DNA of 7,516 bases, taken from Bacilli bacterium. Lineage in GTDB: Bacteria; Bacillota_I; Bacilli_A; RF39; UBA660. Positions 5,201 to 7,516 of the stretch are shown here, piece by piece; position 1 is the first letter of the stretch, and every line of letters begins with the position of its first letter. The notes beneath the pieces were generated by a model that was given only the letters and a program-made list of their open reading frames with translations, was not told the DNA's origin and searched no databases. The translations under genes were made by a program, and so were the position numbers. The stretch spans positions 1 through 7,516 of the forward strand of contig JAFUZI010000056.1 of assembly GCA_017476705.1 (NCBI GenBank), in the 5' to 3' direction.

Positions 5201-7516
5201 CAAAAACAAAACGAAAACAGTGAAAATTATGGAGAACTTACATACATAGTTACTATGGAAGGGCAAGAAATTTCTAATGTTGTAGATAGCAATGTTTATT
5301 ATAAGAATGCATTTTATCAATTCTATAAAAAAAGTAATGAATATTCTGCAAATTATTATATAGCACCTTTATCAGACAGTGGAAATCTTTTAGCTATAAG
5401 AATGCCTAAAATAGAATTAGATACGACTTACAAAAAAGGTGAAGAAGGAGATTTTTTATTGATAGGAGAAAACGAAGAAATGAAAGGCGAAGAGTTAATA
5501 AAGACTTATATAAAAAATGCAATAACACAAGAATTATATAGAATAATTAGAGTAAAGAACGGAGAAACTTCGTTAATAGAAGTTAAAGGCTATGCAAAAG
5601 CAGGAGAACATTTCCATAAATTGCCAGAACTTGATAACTATATTACAGTACTTTCTACCATTTTACTAGATGAAAAAAAGACTACTATAGACTATGAAAA
5701 TTGTTTAGATAAAATATTATTTGCGGATGTAAAAGAGGGGGCTGGAGAAGATGGAATAATTACAAAACTTTATAAAGGAGCTAGAGAAGAACTAGGACCA
5801 ATAGTAGAAGATGTGTATGAACAAAGTTATGGTAAAACAGAATGGAGCGTATACGAATTTTTCTTAAATAATCTATTAGCCCAATGGAATATTAACGATA
5901 TTATGTTTAAAGATATGGCATTCTTTAAATATAATGGTGTATCTTCTACAGCAGATTTTATTAAACGTATTAAAGGACTATTTGGAAGAACTACAAAAGG
6001 GGATATTTCTCAATTAGATAGTCCATATTGTCGTACGGCTTATGTAAAATTCGGTATTCGTGAAGAACATCCAGTACAAGGTTATATCAATGAAATTTTA
6101 TCAAAATCTTCTATAAGAGGAACAGCGGAAGAAAAAGTTATTAAAAATGTGTGGAAAAGTGCTATAGAAGGAGCCGATGGTCAAGGATTTATGACAGCAA
6201 AAGGCTTAAAAGCTTGGGGTAAATTATATGGCTATGATTCAGAATATATTGAAGGATTTTTAGAAAGGGCTAAAAATCAACAATTGACAGCAGAAGATTA
6301 TAATTTTGTTTTTAGTATTAAAAAACCTTATATATATACATTTGTTAGAGATCCAGAATCTGGACAAGATATACCAACAATAGTTAAAAATTCATTGGCT
6401 TTACTTATACCTGGACTTACTCCGCCAAATACTATATATGACGCATTAATGCAGTTTGCAGAAACATATGATTTAGACCAAATCCAGTTAGATTCAGCTG
6501 TAAAAATAGGAGGAAATCATATATTTGATATAGATGAAATGTTAACAGAAAAACCTAATATGACAAGTGAAGATCTTTATTGGGAAATGAGAACAACTGT
6601 AGCTATGTGGGATGAAGAAGCAGGGTTATGGGGTACTGATCAAACAACCGCAATCCATGAAATTCCTTATGAAGATTTTGGAGAACAAACAAGAACTGAA
6701 ACACAGCATGATAAAATAAAGTTGGGTATTCAGGTAATGAAAGTAATGTTTTCTGATATTAAAAATGAACAAGCAGTTGCTGCAAAATTCAATGGGAAAG
6801 ATTTAAATGGAACTGAATATAAAAACATTTATTTATCTGCATTAGCAGCAAAATTAAATCTTAATTATAATAAAGTCGCTGGTGTTTTTGCACAAAGTGA
6901 TACATTAGAACATGCATTAAAATCTTTAGCAATTAGTTCTGGTAAATTCACTATGAACGATTTGCAAGATATTGATTTATCTGATGAAAATGTTTTATTA
7001 GGAGCATTAGCACCTACACATTTAAATAAATATTACACATTAGTAAGAGGTCTTGCAAAACATATTGCTGAAGTAAATGTTCCTGGTAAAACAATGATTC
7101 AGATGTCTGGTGTTGCATATGATGAAGATTTGCATATTGTTTTTGAAGATGTAACAACAGGTAAAGAAATAATATCTAATGAAGCAAATATAGGAACATT
7201 AAAAGGATTACTTGAAGATGGGAAATTAAGAATAAAACATATAGATGCATATTGCGGAGTGTATAATAATGATTTATTTAAAGCAGTTTTAAATAAAGAT
7301 GGTATTATAGACGAAGAAGCAGTTGAAAATTTACCAGATGAAGTTAAAGAATTTATGGCATATCGTGTTCCTACAGAAGGTAATTGTTCTGTATTTCCTT
7401 GTAAAATTAAAAAATTCTTAAATAGATATGCTGGAGATGCTATAGTACTTCCTAAAGAAATAGTATTATTAACAGGTTCTGACTTTGACGTAGATAAAGA
7501 CTTTTGTCATTTTCCA
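2267..7516 (+). CDS. crAss-like phage virion DNA-dependent RNA polymerase, giant single-chain type (3' end outside window)
   Basis: The frame is open for 1750 codons from the ATG at 2267 to the window edge. An in-frame TAA at 2249-2251 makes this the first possible start. In the studied crAss-like phages this enzyme carries the beta-like and beta-prime-like double-psi barrels in one chain, is packaged in the virion, and transcribes early genes after injection. Supporting motifs, in order, are: P-W-L-R-Q-V-I (748-754) followed by a charged L-x-x-F segment, as in large crAss virion proteins; KFGIREEHPVQGY (about 1261-1273); GADGQG (1302-1307); D-S-A-V-K-I-G-G (1409-1416); G-I-Q-V-M-K (1487-1492); V-P-G-K-T-M-I-Q-M-S (1605-1614); R-V-P-T-E-G (1700-1705); and T-G-S-D-F-D-V-D-K (1736-1744). 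In the last, Asp1739, 1741 and 1743 are the presumed Mg-binding triad. The first ~700 residues show no domain I know. A very acidic stretch lies at about 652-665 (SESEEIEDIEES). The sequence is rich in Lys, Glu, Asn and Ile, with no signal peptide or membrane helix. Family assignment is from memory of these motifs. Confidence 0.9.
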   Translation, partial: MANYCLNINGFSAQEKQAFEILTKTVESYRLSKGAARLKVSSYIEELSERYFTGNNKNKENIEDATSEILKNIVTLSQPNKIGDKIVSNTLDLKNDVDINAVQTKIKPEFQLIDKDTPYKSNILYVTRNQNEGSGSGVYSDTFAFKHKTKENIIEFENGDYRDVHLKITEKMLSGKYKKLVFAEDLNNYIKADELQYCKKPEYDNRQLPTNEEVRNALSKMRLSIRGYKENAIYAEVKIQDEEGRLFKKRINFWSVFHKELWETAKMIRSRVNKYYPRLKELEDIITQLETIPKPENESDYYYSFDDEGVPRESTLEKINNLYYKLICIPPDLVFRQGIKKLVQKHLKSYIDPKGSNHQKHLNNIIYATENDKRTIDYLVSTGYDKLTYDGKENDFTKQMTAIREIHKKGSNYAQYTYTSLDVDPRQPFNTLNTLAFKIANIKAPLKFEFGYNVKYKNKSNLANTYSSKDIADLTEAIASKIDSWLMPNMYSDSMAYRQMKVVLGREIKKCQDIIDSNTATEEDKKLAYEKINILNTKINNYKKYTPEDWIKEYGGIQEVANRVYTYLCRKGAPFLNKIETIEGQGYTTEEAKKIIERRESLLDKLDSSQSSEGVPELFIELFNRALQKSSSLNGYILDERFKDLNINISESEEIEDIEESGWADPGINKPAFTSKTSDTVTKEVRYALSRIYMVDSKGRPVYNVLGSLKFLNFTSAYGKIQDLCSDKLITTSEDIINILADNLGTEPWLRQVIVMLKKDKQLAAKFVNAFNVDFIRSVDQSELRETTLNMHSGAVSLMDTWSKSINEDNYVLDKTIFDNGGNINVEKVKDIDFSALKKNKDIQSLLYAIGIKNISVEALDKLSDFHKNNIIKLVINVVSNVSRQDKDTVKNIMMANRPEYLQLAKALANVIHTESADSSYNVTVDGKIVQRFSYTYNSKLGRMSQKIDGAFKTHNIAEIKGNNLMIDESSSPLLTAVQKQNENSENYGELTYIVTMEGQEISNVVDSNVYYKNAFYQFYKKSNEYSANYYIAPLSDSGNLLAIRMPKIELDTTYKKGEEGDFLLIGENEEMKGEELIKTYIKNAITQELYRIIRVKNGETSLIEVKGYAKAGEHFHKLPELDNYITVLSTILLDEKKTTIDYENCLDKILFADVKEGAGEDGIITKLYKGAREELGPIVEDVYEQSYGKTEWSVYEFFLNNLLAQWNINDIMFKDMAFFKYNGVSSTADFIKRIKGLFGRTTKGDISQLDSPYCRTAYVKFGIREEHPVQGYINEILSKSSIRGTAEEKVIKNVWKSAIEGADGQGFMTAKGLKAWGKLYGYDSEYIEGFLERAKNQQLTAEDYNFVFSIKKPYIYTFVRDPESGQDIPTIVKNSLALLIPGLTPPNTIYDALMQFAETYDLDQIQLDSAVKIGGNHIFDIDEMLTEKPNMTSEDLYWEMRTTVAMWDEEAGLWGTDQTTAIHEIPYEDFGEQTRTETQHDKIKLGIQVMKVMFSDIKNEQAVAAKFNGKDLNGTEYKNIYLSALAAKLNLNYNKVAGVFAQSDTLEHALKSLAISSGKFTMNDLQDIDLSDENVLLGALAPTHLNKYYTLVRGLAKHIAEVNVPGKTMIQMSGVAYDEDLHIVFEDVTTGKEIISNEANIGTLKGLLEDGKLRIKHIDAYCGVYNNDLFKAVLNKDGIIDEEAVENLPDEVKEFMAYRVPTEGNCSVFPCKIKKFLNRYAGDAIVLPKEIVLLTGSDFDVDKDFCHFP
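7361..7507 (+). other. Catalytic barrel segment of the phage RNA polymerase (R-x-P ... DxDxD)
   Basis: Codons 1699-1747 run from Y-R-V-P-T-E-G-N-C-S to the D-F-D-V-D-K-D motif, with A-I-V-L-P-K-E-I-V-L-L-T-G-S between. An arginine-proline loop followed by a strand and a metal-binding DxDxD triad is the arrangement of the large-subunit (beta-prime-like) double-psi barrel. It is shared with eukaryotic QDE-1-type RNA-dependent RNA polymerases and crAss-like phage polymerases. All three aspartates are intact, so the enzyme is predicted to be active if its missing C-terminus is intact. Confidence 0.88.

Overview
The window looks like part of a tailed phage of the crAss-like group (Crassvirales), whose known hosts are Bacteroidota. 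It is strongly AT-rich, every gene lies on the + strand, genes overlap or nearly touch, and starts are preceded by A/T-rich sequence rather than clear Shine-Dalgarno sites. The strongest evidence is the giant reading frame filling the right 70% of the window. It ends in a T-G-S-D-F-D-V-D-K motif, the catalytic signature of the single-chain virion RNA polymerase of crAss-like phages. This was recognised by eye, without a database search.

Layout: (1) 1-102 is the tail of an unidentified gene, followed 3 nt later and in the same frame by a 61-residue protein with two predicted membrane helices (106-291). (2) 292-445 is an intergenic gap mostly filled by an unusual imperfect hairpin (core 306-418) in which every mismatch is symmetrical. 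(3) 446-2168 holds five tightly overlapping genes of 106-121 codons. They look like diverged tandem paralogues, with a related N-terminal segment, a related central G-K turn in some members, and the same C-terminal motif D-x-[KN]-x-L-x-L within a residue of each stop. (4) 2167-2202 is a strong intrinsic terminator overlapping the last stop codon, followed by a Bacteroidota-type -7 promoter element at 2233-2240. (5) 2267-7516 is the first 1750 codons of the polymerase gene, cut by the window edge just after the catalytic aspartates.

Reading: 446-2168 behaves as one transcription unit in which translational coupling probably links five related small proteins of unknown function. A terminator/promoter junction then starts an independent unit for the polymerase. 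From work on a crAss-like phage virion polymerase, this enzyme is expected to be packaged and delivered with the DNA to transcribe early phage genes. The least explained elements are the five-paralogue array and the symmetrical hairpin just upstream of it.
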